From positions 1 through 47,362 of IMG/VR virus record IMGVR_UViG_3300009285_002261: 47,362 bases of DNA; one strand, written 5' to 3'. A program made the position numbers and the translations under genes. Shown here one piece after another: positions 1 through 6,897 of this stretch. The DNA is from a virus. The stretch's first letter is position 1. Each line of letters opens with the position of its first letter. Below the pieces are notes generated by a model. That model did no database searches. It was not told the origin of the DNA and worked only from the letters and a program-made list of their open reading frames with translations.

Positions 1-165
1 CACGCCGCCGCCGCCTTCGCCGCCGACGCCGCCGCGCGAAGCAAAGCGCGCCTCGAGCAAGCCGCGCTCGTGCGCTCGCGCATACCATGGTCGGTGGTCT
101 CGGCCGCGCTTGTAGCACAGGGGGCCAATCGCAAGCCGACGCGCGGCGCGGAGGCCACCACATGA
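1..165 (+). CDS. Ala-repeat conserved phage protein, C-terminal part (continues from 47000)
   Basis: Reads in frame 1 from the first base to a TGA at 163-165. It is the continuation of the gene that leaves the right edge in frame, so the joined protein is 175 aa. This part begins with Ala-rich His/Phe/Asp-punctuated repeats (like HAAAAFAADAAAR) and ends with a segment containing RSRIPWSVVSAAL. An Ala-repeat linker followed by an IPW motif is, from memory, typical of a common uncharacterised phage and bacterial family, sometimes labelled putative immunity protein. That label is not evidence of function here. The stop overlaps the next start as ATGA. Confidence 0.7.
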   Translation, partial: HAAAAFAADAAARSKARLEQAALVRSRIPWSVVSAALVAQGANRKPTRGAEATT

Positions 166-368
166 CCCCCGCCGACCGAGCCCGCGCCATGGCGGACCTG
201 CGAGCCATTCCGCGACTCACCCATGAGCGCGTGACGTTTTTGATGTCGTTCGCCGAGGTCCCGCTTACCAAGCGCCTCGCCGAGGCGGATCGGATCTATG
301 CCGAGGGTGAGGAGCGGATGGCGGCGCTGGCGCGAGCAATTGTCAGAGGAGAGACACATGCACACTAG
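162..368 (+). CDS. Small hypothetical protein
   Basis: 68 aa, starting at the ATG that overlaps the previous stop (ATGA at 162-165). The product is helical and charged, with residues such as MTPADRARAMADL near the start and a long amphipathic stretch later. No domain is recognised. The tight overlap with both neighbours (the next start at 358 lies inside its last codons) indicates a translated member of the rightward operon. Its position just before the recombination module is the only functional hint. Confidence 0.65.
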   Translation: MTPADRARAMADLRAIPRLTHERVTFLMSFAEVPLTKRLAEADRIYAEGEERMAALARAIVRGETHAH

Positions 369-1443
369 GCCCAGTTCGATGCCGCGCGCCTTTGAATGCC
401 CGAGCTCGATGCTCCCTGCCGCGGCCCCCGTCAATGCCCCGAACGACCAGAGCGACCTCGGCACGGCCGCGCACTTCGCGCTCGCGCGCCACGTCCAGGG
501 CGACGACGCCGACCTCGCCGAAATCGCCCGGGTGCACGGGGTGGATGCCGACGACCTCGCGCCGCTCGTCACATACGGGCGCAAGGCGTGGGCCGAGCTG
601 CGCCGGCTCTTCCCCTCCGTACTCGTCGAGGCTCCTCTCGAGAGCGACATCACGAGCGGCACGGCCGATCTTCTGCGCGCCGATGCCGAGGCGGTCGTGG
701 TCGCCGATTGGAAGAGTGGGCGCAACCGCCGCGCATATCGTCGCCAGGTCGAGGCCTATGCCTACGCGGCGCGCGCGAAGCACGGCATGCCTGCGAGCGG
801 CGTCGTCACTGCGATCATTGTCTGGCTGCGCTTCGCCGAGTTTGAAGTCATGCACTTTACAAGCGAGCAGCTCGACGCCTTCCGCGCCGGATACCTCGCG
901 CTCGAACGGAGCGTCGGAAAGCAGTTCGCTCCCGGCGAGCACTGCACGGGATGCCCGCGAGCGCTCGAGTGTGAGGCTCGCTCGGCCTACCTGCGCTCTG
1001 CCGGCTCGGCACTGGTCGCGGCAAAGGACGACGCGCTCACGCCAGCCAAGCTCGCCGAGCTCTACCCGCAGGCACAGCTGCTCGAGAAGGCGATCGAGGC
1101 GTATCGCGTGGCGCTCCGTCTGGCCCTCGCGGACGGACCGATCCCTATCGGCGACGGCAAACAGCTCGAGCTAGTCGAGGCCCGCCGCGCCGTCATCGAT
1201 GCACGACTCGCCTGGCCTGTACTCGAGGGTGCTGGGTTCAGCGAGGAGGACATCGCCCGCACAATCTCGATGTCCAAGGGCGAGGTTGAGGCGGTCGCCG
1301 GTGAGAAGGCGCCGCCGCGCGAGAAGGGCAAGCGCAAGGCATCAATCGTGCGCGCGCTCGAGGACGCAGGCGCGCTCACCCACGCGACGTTCACCAAGCT
1401 GCAACAAACCAAGCGCGCCACAAACGGCGCCGAGGAGGAATGA
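358..1443 (+). CDS. Cas4/AddB-like Fe-S PD-(D/E)XK exonuclease
   Basis: 361 aa, DUF2800/RecB-like nuclease, predicted to resect DNA ends for RecT-mediated annealing. The start at 358 has a good ribosome site (AGAGGAGAG). Visible motifs are Asp104 in SGTADLL, the DxK pair in VVADWKSG (Asp117, Lys119), and the following Q130-xxx-Y134. One N-terminal cysteine (Cys14) and a C-terminal C-x2-C-x5-C set (Cys196, 199, 205) match the 'iron staple' layout of Cas4 and AddB that holds a 4Fe-4S cluster. It is followed directly by RecT and an SbcC-like ATPase, a common phage recombination set. No CRISPR genes are near, so a CRISPR role is unlikely. Confidence 0.85.
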   Translation: MHTRPSSMPRAFECPSSMLPAAAPVNAPNDQSDLGTAAHFALARHVQGDDADLAEIARVHGVDADDLAPLVTYGRKAWAELRRLFPSVLVEAPLESDITSGTADLLRADAEAVVVADWKSGRNRRAYRRQVEAYAYAARAKHGMPASGVVTAIIVWLRFAEFEVMHFTSEQLDAFRAGYLALERSVGKQFAPGEHCTGCPRALECEARSAYLRSAGSALVAAKDDALTPAKLAELYPQAQLLEKAIEAYRVALRLALADGPIPIGDGKQLELVEARRAVIDARLAWPVLEGAGFSEEDIARTISMSKGEVEAVAGEKAPPREKGKRKASIVRALEDAGALTHATFTKLQQTKRATNGAEEE

Positions 1444-1445
1444 CC

Positions 1446-2366
1446 ATGGCAGACGCAACCGATAGCAAGCAACCCCGCCGCGACCTCGTGCCGGTGGCGA
1501 TGAAAGGAGGGGTGCTCACCCCGCAAAATCTGAGCGAGGCCATCGAGGTTGCCAAGCTCATCGCGCACAGCGGCATTGTGCCCAAGCAATTCGACGGGAA
1601 CCCGGGGGCCGTGCTCGTCGCGATCCAGATGGGATCCGAACTCGGACTGAGCCCCATGGCCGCGCTTCAGGGCGTCGCGGTAATCAACGGTCGCCCCACC
1701 GTATGGGGCGACGCAATGCTTGCGATCGTGACCTCGCACCCCGACTGCGTTGACGTGGTCGAGACCGAGGGCGACACCTGGGCGAAGTGCCTTGTGAGGC
1801 GGCGTGGGCGCACGCCAGTGGAGCGCGTGTTTACGGTCGATGACGCGAAGAAGGCCGGGCTGTGGGGCAAGCAAGGGCCCTGGCAGAACTATCCGCGGCG
1901 CATGCTGCAAATGCGCGCCCGGGGTTTCGCCCTGCGCGACGCCTTCCCGGATGCTCTTCGTGGCATCGTGAGCACCGAGGAGGCGCGCGACTACGACCTC
2001 ACTGCGGCGCCAGAGTTCACCGAGCCCACGGTGATCCCCGCGGGCACGCACAAGTTCGGGTTCGGGAAGAAGGCCGAGACGGCACCGGCCGCGGCGACGG
2101 ATCCGGCACCCGTGGCGCCGAGCGGGGCGGCGGCGGTGCTCGCTCAGATTGCCGCGGCGAAGAGCGAGGACGAGCTTCTGTCCGCCGCGGACGGAGCCAA
2201 GAAGCTGCCGGACGGTGAGCGCGCCGCCGTGCGCGCCGCGTACAAGTCGAAGCTCGCCGAGCTGCACGCCGAGCCATACGACGCAGTGACGGGAGAGGTC
2301 GAAGCCCGACCGCCGGCCCAGCGCAATGTGGCCGCTGCCCAGTCCAACACTGACGCCGGATTCTAG
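1446..2366 (+). CDS. recT: RecT-family single-strand annealing protein
   Basis: 306 aa. RecT proteins bind single-stranded DNA and anneal complementary strands during phage recombination and replication. The core is recognisable: an N-terminal segment with GLSPMAALQGVAVINGRP, then a Trp-rich stretch, then RMLQMRARGFALRDAFPDAL followed by GIVSTEEARDYD. The C-terminal 100 residues are Ala/Pro-rich and probably flexible. An ATG at 1440 overlaps the previous stop, but the AGGAGG at 1433-1438 is better spaced for 1446. The preceding nuclease is its expected partner. Confidence 0.9.
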   Translation: MADATDSKQPRRDLVPVAMKGGVLTPQNLSEAIEVAKLIAHSGIVPKQFDGNPGAVLVAIQMGSELGLSPMAALQGVAVINGRPTVWGDAMLAIVTSHPDCVDVVETEGDTWAKCLVRRRGRTPVERVFTVDDAKKAGLWGKQGPWQNYPRRMLQMRARGFALRDAFPDALRGIVSTEEARDYDLTAAPEFTEPTVIPAGTHKFGFGKKAETAPAAATDPAPVAPSGAAAVLAQIAAAKSEDELLSAADGAKKLPDGERAAVRAAYKSKLAELHAEPYDAVTGEVEARPPAQRNVAAAQSNTDAGF

Positions 2367-2375
2367 GGGACCATC

Positions 2376-2495
2376 ATGTCAAAGATCGTAGAGCTGCGTG
2401 CGGCGGGATGGAAATTGAAAGACCTCTCGGCGCGCTTTGGTGTCGCCGAGTCAGCTGTTTCTCGCATCTGTAACCACGTCAGGAGGGCCTCGTGA
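2376..2495 (+). CDS. Mini helix-turn-helix protein
   Basis: 39 aa. The sequence (MSKIVELRAAGWKLKDLSAR, then FGVAESAVSRICNHVRRAS) is almost entirely one homeodomain-like helix-turn-helix of the 'GxxxxDLxxxFGVxxSxVSxI' type seen in recombinases and small phage regulators. Its stop overlaps the GTG of the next gene (GTGA, 2492-2495). It may bind DNA as a dimer or help recruit the recombination proteins around it. The role is inferred only from the fold. Confidence 0.7.
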   Translation: MSKIVELRAAGWKLKDLSARFGVAESAVSRICNHVRRAS

Positions 2496-3817
2496 GCCAC
2501 ATTATCGAGTTGCGCGCGGAGAACTTCAAGAAGCTTGTCGCCATAGAGATAAGGCCGAACGGATCCCTTGTGACGGTTTCTGGCATGAACGGGGCCGGGA
2601 AGACGAGCACTCTCGACGCTATCGCCGCTGCCCTCGGCGGCAAGGACCTACTGCCCGCCGAGCCGCTCCGCCGCGGCGCCGGGAAAGGCTTTGCCGAGGT
2701 CACGCTCGACGACGGGCTCGTCATCAAGCGCACCTTCACGCCGGGCGGCGGGGGCTCGCTCTCCGTCGCATCGAAGGACGGCGCGAAGTACGGCTCACCA
2801 CAGAAGCTCCTCGATGGGCTGGTCGGCAAGCTGAGTTTCGACCCGCTGTCTTTCTCGCGCATGGACCCGAAGGCCCAGGCGGCGACGCTCCGCGATCTCG
2901 TGGGCGTCGACACAACGGAGTTGGATGCTCGCCGCAAGGGGGCCTTCGACGAGCGGACCGACGTCGGCCGCGAGGTCAAGCGATTGGAGGGCGCGCTCGC
3001 AAAGCTACCGGCTCTCGCGGCGGATGCACCCGTGGACGAGGTATCCGTTGACGAGCTCACGGCCGAGCTCGAGCGGCGCCGGGCGACGAACGACACGCGG
3101 CGAGCGGAGGTGGCCCACCTCGAGCAACTCCGCAAGGACGCGGTCGCACTCAAGCGTCGCATCGACGACCTGGAGACCCAGCTAACACAGGCGCGCGCGA
3201 GCCTCGAAGTGCTGCGTGGGCAGGGCACGGCCCAGGCGGCAAAGGTCGCGGCACTTGTCGAAGCCGACGAGAGCGAGGTCATCGAGCGGTTGCGCAGTGC
3301 GCAGGCGACCAATGCCGCCGCGCGAGCTGCGGCCGAACGGCGCAGGCTCGAGAGCGAGTTGGAGACGCAGCGAGCGAGGGTAGACGATCTCACCGCGGCC
3401 ATCGTCAAGGTCGATGACCAGAAGCGGGCGCTGCTCGAGTCGGCAAAGATGCCGATCGCCGGGCTCGCGTTCGACGATGCGGGCGTGACACTCAATGGCC
3501 TCCCCCTTGCCCAGGCCTCCAGTGCCGAGCAGTTGCGGGCGAGCGTGGCCATCGGACTGGCGATGCATCCGAAGCTTAAGGTGCTGCTCGTGCGCGACGG
3601 CAGCCTGCTCGATGAGAAGAGCCTGGCCATGGTCGCAGAGATGGCGACCGCGGCCGATGCACAGGTGTGGGTCGAGCGAGTCGGCAAGGGCGCGGAGTGC
3701 GCGGTCATCATCGAGGATGGCCATGTACTCAGCGCGCCAGCGCCGGTCGCGGAGTCGAGGCCCAACGGCCGCAAGCCACAGGCGCGAGCGGTGCGTGGGC
3801 CGGGCGAAGAGGGTTGA
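2492..3817 (+). CDS. SbcC/RecF-like AAA ATPase
   Basis: 441 aa. An N-terminal P-loop domain starts with an SMC/RecF-style strand (IIELRAENFKKL) and Walker A GMNGAGKTS (31-39). A central coiled coil rich in Ala, Arg, Glu and Leu follows (about 130-310). A C-terminal lobe contains QASSAEQLRASVAIGLAMHP and KVLLVRDGSLLDEKSL, which are signature and Walker B-like segments. Proteins of this type act in DNA end processing. Here it completes the nuclease-RecT-ATPase module. The start is GTG overlapping the previous stop. The C-terminal tail is Pro/Arg-rich. Confidence 0.85.
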   Translation: MSHIIELRAENFKKLVAIEIRPNGSLVTVSGMNGAGKTSTLDAIAAALGGKDLLPAEPLRRGAGKGFAEVTLDDGLVIKRTFTPGGGGSLSVASKDGAKYGSPQKLLDGLVGKLSFDPLSFSRMDPKAQAATLRDLVGVDTTELDARRKGAFDERTDVGREVKRLEGALAKLPALAADAPVDEVSVDELTAELERRRATNDTRRAEVAHLEQLRKDAVALKRRIDDLETQLTQARASLEVLRGQGTAQAAKVAALVEADESEVIERLRSAQATNAAARAAAERRRLESELETQRARVDDLTAAIVKVDDQKRALLESAKMPIAGLAFDDAGVTLNGLPLAQASSAEQLRASVAIGLAMHPKLKVLLVRDGSLLDEKSLAMVAEMATAADAQVWVERVGKGAECAVIIEDGHVLSAPAPVAESRPNGRKPQARAVRGPGEEG

Positions 3818-3824
3818 TCAGACT

Positions 3825-3912
3825 GCGGCCGTACCAACAGCCGGCCGCTAGCGTCCCCGGGGCCCGGGATAGGCCCGGCGTCGGGGGTGGCCCGACGAAG
3901 CCCCGGGGGCGC
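3825..3912 (+). ncRNA. Structured element: hairpin plus three-way junction
   Basis: This lies in the 139-bp gap after the ATPase gene. First comes a 7-bp hairpin: GCGGCCG (3825-3831) pairs with CGGCCGC (3842-3848). Next, GCGTCCCCGGGGC (3851-3863) pairs along all 13 positions, one of them G-U, with GCCCCGGGGGCGC (3900-3912). That outer stem encloses two perfect hairpins: CCGGG/CCCGG (3864-3868 and 3874-3878) and CGTCGGG/CCCGACG (3879-3885 and 3891-3897). Only AA (3898-3899) is unpaired at the junction. No U-tract follows, so a plain terminator is unlikely. It may be a small RNA, an mRNA stability element, or a DNA cruciform. Confidence 0.6.
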
Positions 3913-3956
3913 GAGATACGAAGGGGTGAGTTGATGAGTATCGGGAGGCACTAGGC

Positions 3957-4268
3957 ATGAGTGCCGCATTCACCGTCGAGGATTGGAAGCGCCACTGCGA
4001 CAACTGTACGCGCGAAGCCATTGCGCAGAACACCAGGCTACGCGAGGCGAACGCGAGGCTGCGTGCTGAACTAGTCGCTATCGGCAAGCTCGTGGTCGAG
4101 CGCACCGGCGCGGAGATCACAGCGTGCGGCGGCGACGCGGACGCCTGGCGCCCAATGGATATGCGCGGCCTCGTCGAGGACTGCCTGCACCTAGTCCGCT
4201 GCGAGTATCAACCCGATGGTCACGGCCAATGCAGGCTGCTGCATGGGCATCGTGGCGAGCACGTGTGA
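3957..4268 (+). CDS. Small protein with coiled coil and Cys/His C-terminus
   Basis: 103 aa, start preceded by GGGAGG at a spacing of 8. The N-terminus has HCDNCTREA, the middle a short coiled coil (NTRLREANARLRAELVAI), and the C-terminus VRCEYQPDGHGQCRLLHGH with further His. The last part resembles the 'CxxxxGHxGxH' zinc-binding tails of small phage proteins. It is probably a small metal-binding protein. Nothing in the context fixes its function. Confidence 0.6.
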   Translation: MSAAFTVEDWKRHCDNCTREAIAQNTRLREANARLRAELVAIGKLVVERTGAEITACGGDADAWRPMDMRGLVEDCLHLVRCEYQPDGHGQCRLLHGHRGEHV

Positions 4269-4308
4269 AGTGAAGACGCTCGCACGTCGCGAGCCGAGGA
4301 GATAGATC

Positions 4309-4614
4309 ATGACAACCAAAAGCAAGAGCAAGAGCAGCAAGACAGTAGCACAGAATCTCGTGGTTGAGGTTCCGCTGCCGGACGGATGTTTGAGCATGTA
4401 TATCGGCGAAGTCGTGCAGCGCGACGCCGATAGTATTACGCTGCGCCAGGCATCATGGGTGGCATGCACGGGAAGGCGGCACCTCTTCTTTGCCGGCACC
4501 CCGGACAGCAATACCGAGATCGAGCCGTACCCCGACGACACCGAAATCGTGCTCCCCCTGCCCGGCGCCATCCTGACATCATGGGCGCATCCTCTGCCGC
4601 GCCAGGTGCGCTGA
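4309..4614 (+). CDS. Conserved hypothetical protein
   Basis: 101 aa, start ATG preceded by GGAGATAG, the leader motif shared by several genes in this genome. The N-terminus is Lys/Ser-rich (TTKSKSKSSK). The rest looks like a compact beta protein (GEVVQRDADSITLRQASWV, then GTPDSNTEIEPYPDD). From memory it recalls small phage proteins of a DUF6948-like kind, but I am not certain. The stop overlaps the next possible start (TGATG). Confidence 0.6.
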   Translation: MTTKSKSKSSKTVAQNLVVEVPLPDGCLSMYIGEVVQRDADSITLRQASWVACTGRRHLFFAGTPDSNTEIEPYPDDTEIVLPLPGAILTSWAHPLPRQVR

Positions 4615-4862
4615 TGCCTGCCGGTGTAGCGCCCGCGACGTGGACGAGGACGAGGACGTGGACGTGGACGAGGACGAGGACGGGGACGTGGACGAGGACG
4701 AGGACGGGGACGAGGACGAGGACGGGGACGAGGACGTGGACGAGGACGGGGACGGGGACGTGGACGAGGACGAGGACGGGGACGAGGACGTGGACGGGGA
4801 CGTGGACGAGGACGAGGACGGGGACGAGGACGAGGACGAGGACGGGGACGAGGACGAGATAG
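4614..4862 (+). CDS. Possible Thr-Arg repeat protein (one of two overlapping candidates)
   Basis: 82 aa in the frame read ACG-NGG: after MPAGVAPATW it is a Thr-x dipeptide repeat where x is Arg, Trp or Gly. It has the better start, since ATG overlaps the previous stop and AGGTG lies 5 bases upstream. It would be extremely basic. It ends at a TAG (4860-4862), 15 bases before the next gene. The whole body lies in a hexamer repeat that is open in all three forward frames, so translation is uncertain and the acidic frame below is the alternative. Confidence 0.35.
   Translation: MPAGVAPATWTRTRTWTWTRTRTGTWTRTRTGTRTRTGTRTWTRTGTGTWTRTRTGTRTWTGTWTRTRTGTRTRTRTGTRTR
4637..4858 (+). repeat. 37 tandem GACGNG hexanucleotides
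   Basis: 37 uninterrupted 6-bp units in perfect phase. Only the fifth base varies: A in 20 units, G in 9, T in 8, never C. Because the unit length is divisible by three, copy-number change keeps every frame open. The variable base is codon position 2 in the GAC-GNG frame (Asp then Glu/Val/Gly) and position 1 in ACG-NGG (Thr then Arg/Trp/Gly). It is silent in CGN-GGA (Arg-Gly). Confidence 0.95.
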
Positions 4863-4885
4863 TCAGGAGTGACGCTGATGTGTGA
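4640..4885 (+). CDS. Possible acidic Asp-Glu/Val/Gly repeat protein (alternative frame)
   Basis: 81 aa from a GTG that is part of the first repeat unit. It is an almost pure Asp-x repeat (DEDEDVDVDEDEDGDV style) ending IVRSDADV. Its stop overlaps the next start by 8 nt (ATGTGTGA), the same overlap type seen at other gene joins here, which favours translation. Against it, no convincing ribosome site precedes 4640. A -1 slip from the 4614 frame would also reach this frame. If made, it would be a highly negative, disordered, possibly DNA-mimicking protein. Confidence 0.35.
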   Translation: MDEDEDVDVDEDEDGDVDEDEDGDEDEDGDEDVDEDGDGDVDEDEDGDEDVDGDVDEDEDGDEDEDEDGDEDEIVRSDADV

Positions 4886-5282
4886 GCGATGCTATAAGGT
4901 ATTGGGAGTCATACGCAAAACAGACGCTTTGCACGGATGGGCGGATGAACAAGATGGCGACAATCCATCTATCGCCATGATGATGAGAGAGGCTCTCGCC
5001 GCCCACGAGCGGGAGAGCGAGTGCGCTCTTTCTGAGTGCGTCGGATGTCCCGAGTACGAGCCCTGCGGCAAAAACGAGAAGCCGTGCGTGCTAATCGCAG
5101 AGAGCGAGCCCGCCGACGATGCAGTGATGCCGCTCAACAAGGTCAACACGATCGCGCTGCATGTCCGTGGCCGCGACGAGCCAGCCATCCGTGCCGAGGA
5201 GCGGGAGCGCTGCCCCGACTGCGGCGCAACGGGAGCGTACGGATACTACTGCGAGCACGATAGCGGCGAGGAGGGCAAGTAA
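4878..5282 (+). CDS. Cysteine-rich putative zinc protein
   Basis: 134 aa, ATG chosen because AGGAG lies 9 bases upstream. It contains CERC at residues 2-5, a central C-x4-C-x2-C-x4-C set (CALSECVGCPEYEPC) and a C-terminal zinc-ribbon half (CPDCG followed by YYCEHD). It probably binds several zinc ions. No enzyme motif is visible. It starts a run of small genes with tight overlaps that ends at the DUF5131 gene. Confidence 0.6.
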   Translation: MCERCYKVLGVIRKTDALHGWADEQDGDNPSIAMMMREALAAHERESECALSECVGCPEYEPCGKNEKPCVLIAESEPADDAVMPLNKVNTIALHVRGRDEPAIRAEERERCPDCGATGAYGYYCEHDSGEEGK

Positions 5283-5536
5283 TGGGAGCCGTCACCATGA
5301 CCCAGTGCGACCACTGCAAAAAGATGGTGGAGAAACCATACGCCGAGCGCGGATGGATCCAATTCAACGGGGGTGCCGCCGACTATGCCATAGCGATCTC
5401 TCGATCGCATGGTATCTATGGCCCGTCCAGCTACCGCACCGACTTTCTCGAGCGGATCTCTGACTTCTGCTCGATAGAATGTCTCGTCGCCGCTCTCGAT
5501 GCGAAGCGCGACGAGGCGCCAGGGAGCAAGCCATGA
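5282..5536 (+). CDS. Small zinc-finger-like protein
   Basis: 84 aa, start in TAATG overlap with the previous stop and with GAGGAGGG 6 bases before. CDHC near the N-terminus (about residues 9-12) and CSIEC near residue 64 form two Cys pairs about 55 residues apart. This fits a treble-clef or split zinc site. The middle is aromatic and Ser-rich (ISRSHGIYGPSSY). Function unknown. Confidence 0.6.
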   Translation: MGAVTMTQCDHCKKMVEKPYAERGWIQFNGGAADYAIAISRSHGIYGPSSYRTDFLERISDFCSIECLVAALDAKRDEAPGSKP

Positions 5537-5796
5537 CCGACGACACTCTGGGTAGCGCCGCACGGGAATACATCGACGCGCACGCGGCCAAGTTCCGCGA
5601 GATAATCGATGAGCTGCGCGCGGAGATATGCCGGCTCGAGATTGAGCGCATCGCACGCGAGGACCGGCAGCGGGCCAAGATCGATGGCAAGGAGCGGCAG
5701 CGGCTGCTCGACTACTTCGCTGGGCAGGCGCCAGTGGGGATGATGGCGACAGAGCAGGACGATCAGCCGTTCACACCGCGGCTGCTCGCGGAATGA
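5533..5796 (+). CDS. Small helical hypothetical protein
   Basis: 87 aa, ATG overlapping the previous stop (ATGA). Most of it is predicted helix, with a charged coiled-coil stretch (FREIIDELRAEICRLEIERI, then AREDRQR). It ends in a short polar tail. No known domain is seen. Confidence 0.6.
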   Translation: MTDDTLGSAAREYIDAHAAKFREIIDELRAEICRLEIERIAREDRQRAKIDGKERQRLLDYFAGQAPVGMMATEQDDQPFTPRLLAE

Positions 5797-5807
5797 GGAG
5801 ATGTGGG

Positions 5808-6863
5808 ATGAGCAAGAGCGACATCTCTTGGTGCACGGATAGTTGGTCGCCCGTCCGTGGCTGCACTCCGGCGAGCGAGGGGTGCACGAATTGCTGGGCC
5901 GTCCGCACGGTCTGGCGTCTGTCGTACAACCCTATCATGAACAACCGGTGCGTTGGTCTCGTCGAGGCCAACGACAGCGGCGAGGCAGAAGACAGCCGCC
6001 CGCGCTGGACTGGCCAGGTCCGCACGTATCCCGACGCCCTCGCCAAGCCGCTCCGATGGCGCAAGTCGCGCAAGGTGTTCGTGGTGCCGCAGGGTGATCT
6101 CTTTCACGAGGCGGTGCCCGACCACTTCATCGCGGCCGTGTTCGGCATCATGGCCGCGTGCCCGCAGCATATTTTCCAGGTGCTCACCAAGCGAGCGAGG
6201 CGGATGCGGGAGTGGTTCGCGTGGGCCAGCACGATCCATCTCGGCCATGCACCAGAGAGCGGACCCACGCCGGTGTTCCAGGGGTGGGCGCTCGAGCAGA
6301 TGTCAGGGACCAGGCCGATCGGCTCATCGCAACCCTGGCCGCTCCCGAACGTCTGGCTCGGCGTGACCTGTGAGAATCAGCAGCGCGCCGACGAGCGGAT
6401 CCTCGACCTGCTCGCGTGCCCGGCCGCGGTTCGCTGGGTGAGCATCGAGCCGATGCTGGGGCCCGTCGATCTCCGACGCTGGACGCTCAATGCTGGGCGG
6501 TGTAGCGGCCCGCTCGAGTACGATGTCTCCCCTACCGGCGCGCTCGACTGGATTGTTGTAGGCGGCGAGTCGGGATCGAAGGCGCGGCCGATGCACCCCG
6601 ACTGGGCGCGCTCGATCCGCGACCAGTGCAGCGCAGCAGGGGTGGCTTTCTTTTTCAAGCAGTGGGGGGAGTGGTCGCACAACTACATCGACCACAACGC
6701 GCAGTGCGCCTTTGTGACCCCGGACGGGAAGCACGGCCCGCAATATTGCGGCTACGGCAGAGACAACCCTGGCGCGCTCAGCGTCTGGAAAGTGGGAAGG
6801 CGTCGCGCCGGGGATCGGCTTGACGGTGATCAGATACAGCAGTGGCCGGAGCCGCGCCCATGA
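5808..6863 (+). CDS. Gp37/Gp68 family (DUF5131) protein
   Basis: 351 aa. The start at 5808 has GAGGAGAT upstream. The family signature lies at the N-terminus: WSPVRGCTPASEGCTNCWA with Cys19, Cys26 and Cys29, plus Cys9. Later segments (VFVVPQGDLFHE, QVLTKRARRM, WLGVTCENQ, WVSIEPMLGPV, WIVVGGESG, FFFKQWGEW) follow the known order for this phage family. It is related to radical-SAM-like TIM barrels and binds a metal cluster through the cysteines. Its reaction is unknown. Length is normal for the family. Confidence 0.9.
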   Translation: MSKSDISWCTDSWSPVRGCTPASEGCTNCWAVRTVWRLSYNPIMNNRCVGLVEANDSGEAEDSRPRWTGQVRTYPDALAKPLRWRKSRKVFVVPQGDLFHEAVPDHFIAAVFGIMAACPQHIFQVLTKRARRMREWFAWASTIHLGHAPESGPTPVFQGWALEQMSGTRPIGSSQPWPLPNVWLGVTCENQQRADERILDLLACPAAVRWVSIEPMLGPVDLRRWTLNAGRCSGPLEYDVSPTGALDWIVVGGESGSKARPMHPDWARSIRDQCSAAGVAFFFKQWGEWSHNYIDHNAQCAFVTPDGKHGPQYCGYGRDNPGALSVWKVGRRRAGDRLDGDQIQQWPEPRP

Positions 6864-6897
6864 AAACACCACGCGCACACCACCCGGAGGTAAGACC

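Noticed and set aside
1062-2267. Long minus-strand reading frame (401 codons) over the nuclease and recT genes
   Set aside because: It is the mirror of two well-recognised plus-strand genes in GC-rich DNA, has no ribosome site or family resemblance, and opposes the operon direction.
3825-3912. Rho-independent terminator or hammerhead-type ribozyme
   Set aside because: No U-tract follows the stem, and the three-way junction lacks the conserved hammerhead core bases (CUGANGA, GAAA).
2479-3969. Long minus-strand reading frame (496 codons) over the SbcC-like gene
   Set aside because: Ser/Arg/Ala-rich shadow of a gene with a clear Walker A motif; no recognisable domain.
4637-4858. CRISPR array
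   Set aside because: The repeat is a 6-bp tandem unit without spacers, and no cas operon exists apart from a Cas4-like recombination nuclease.
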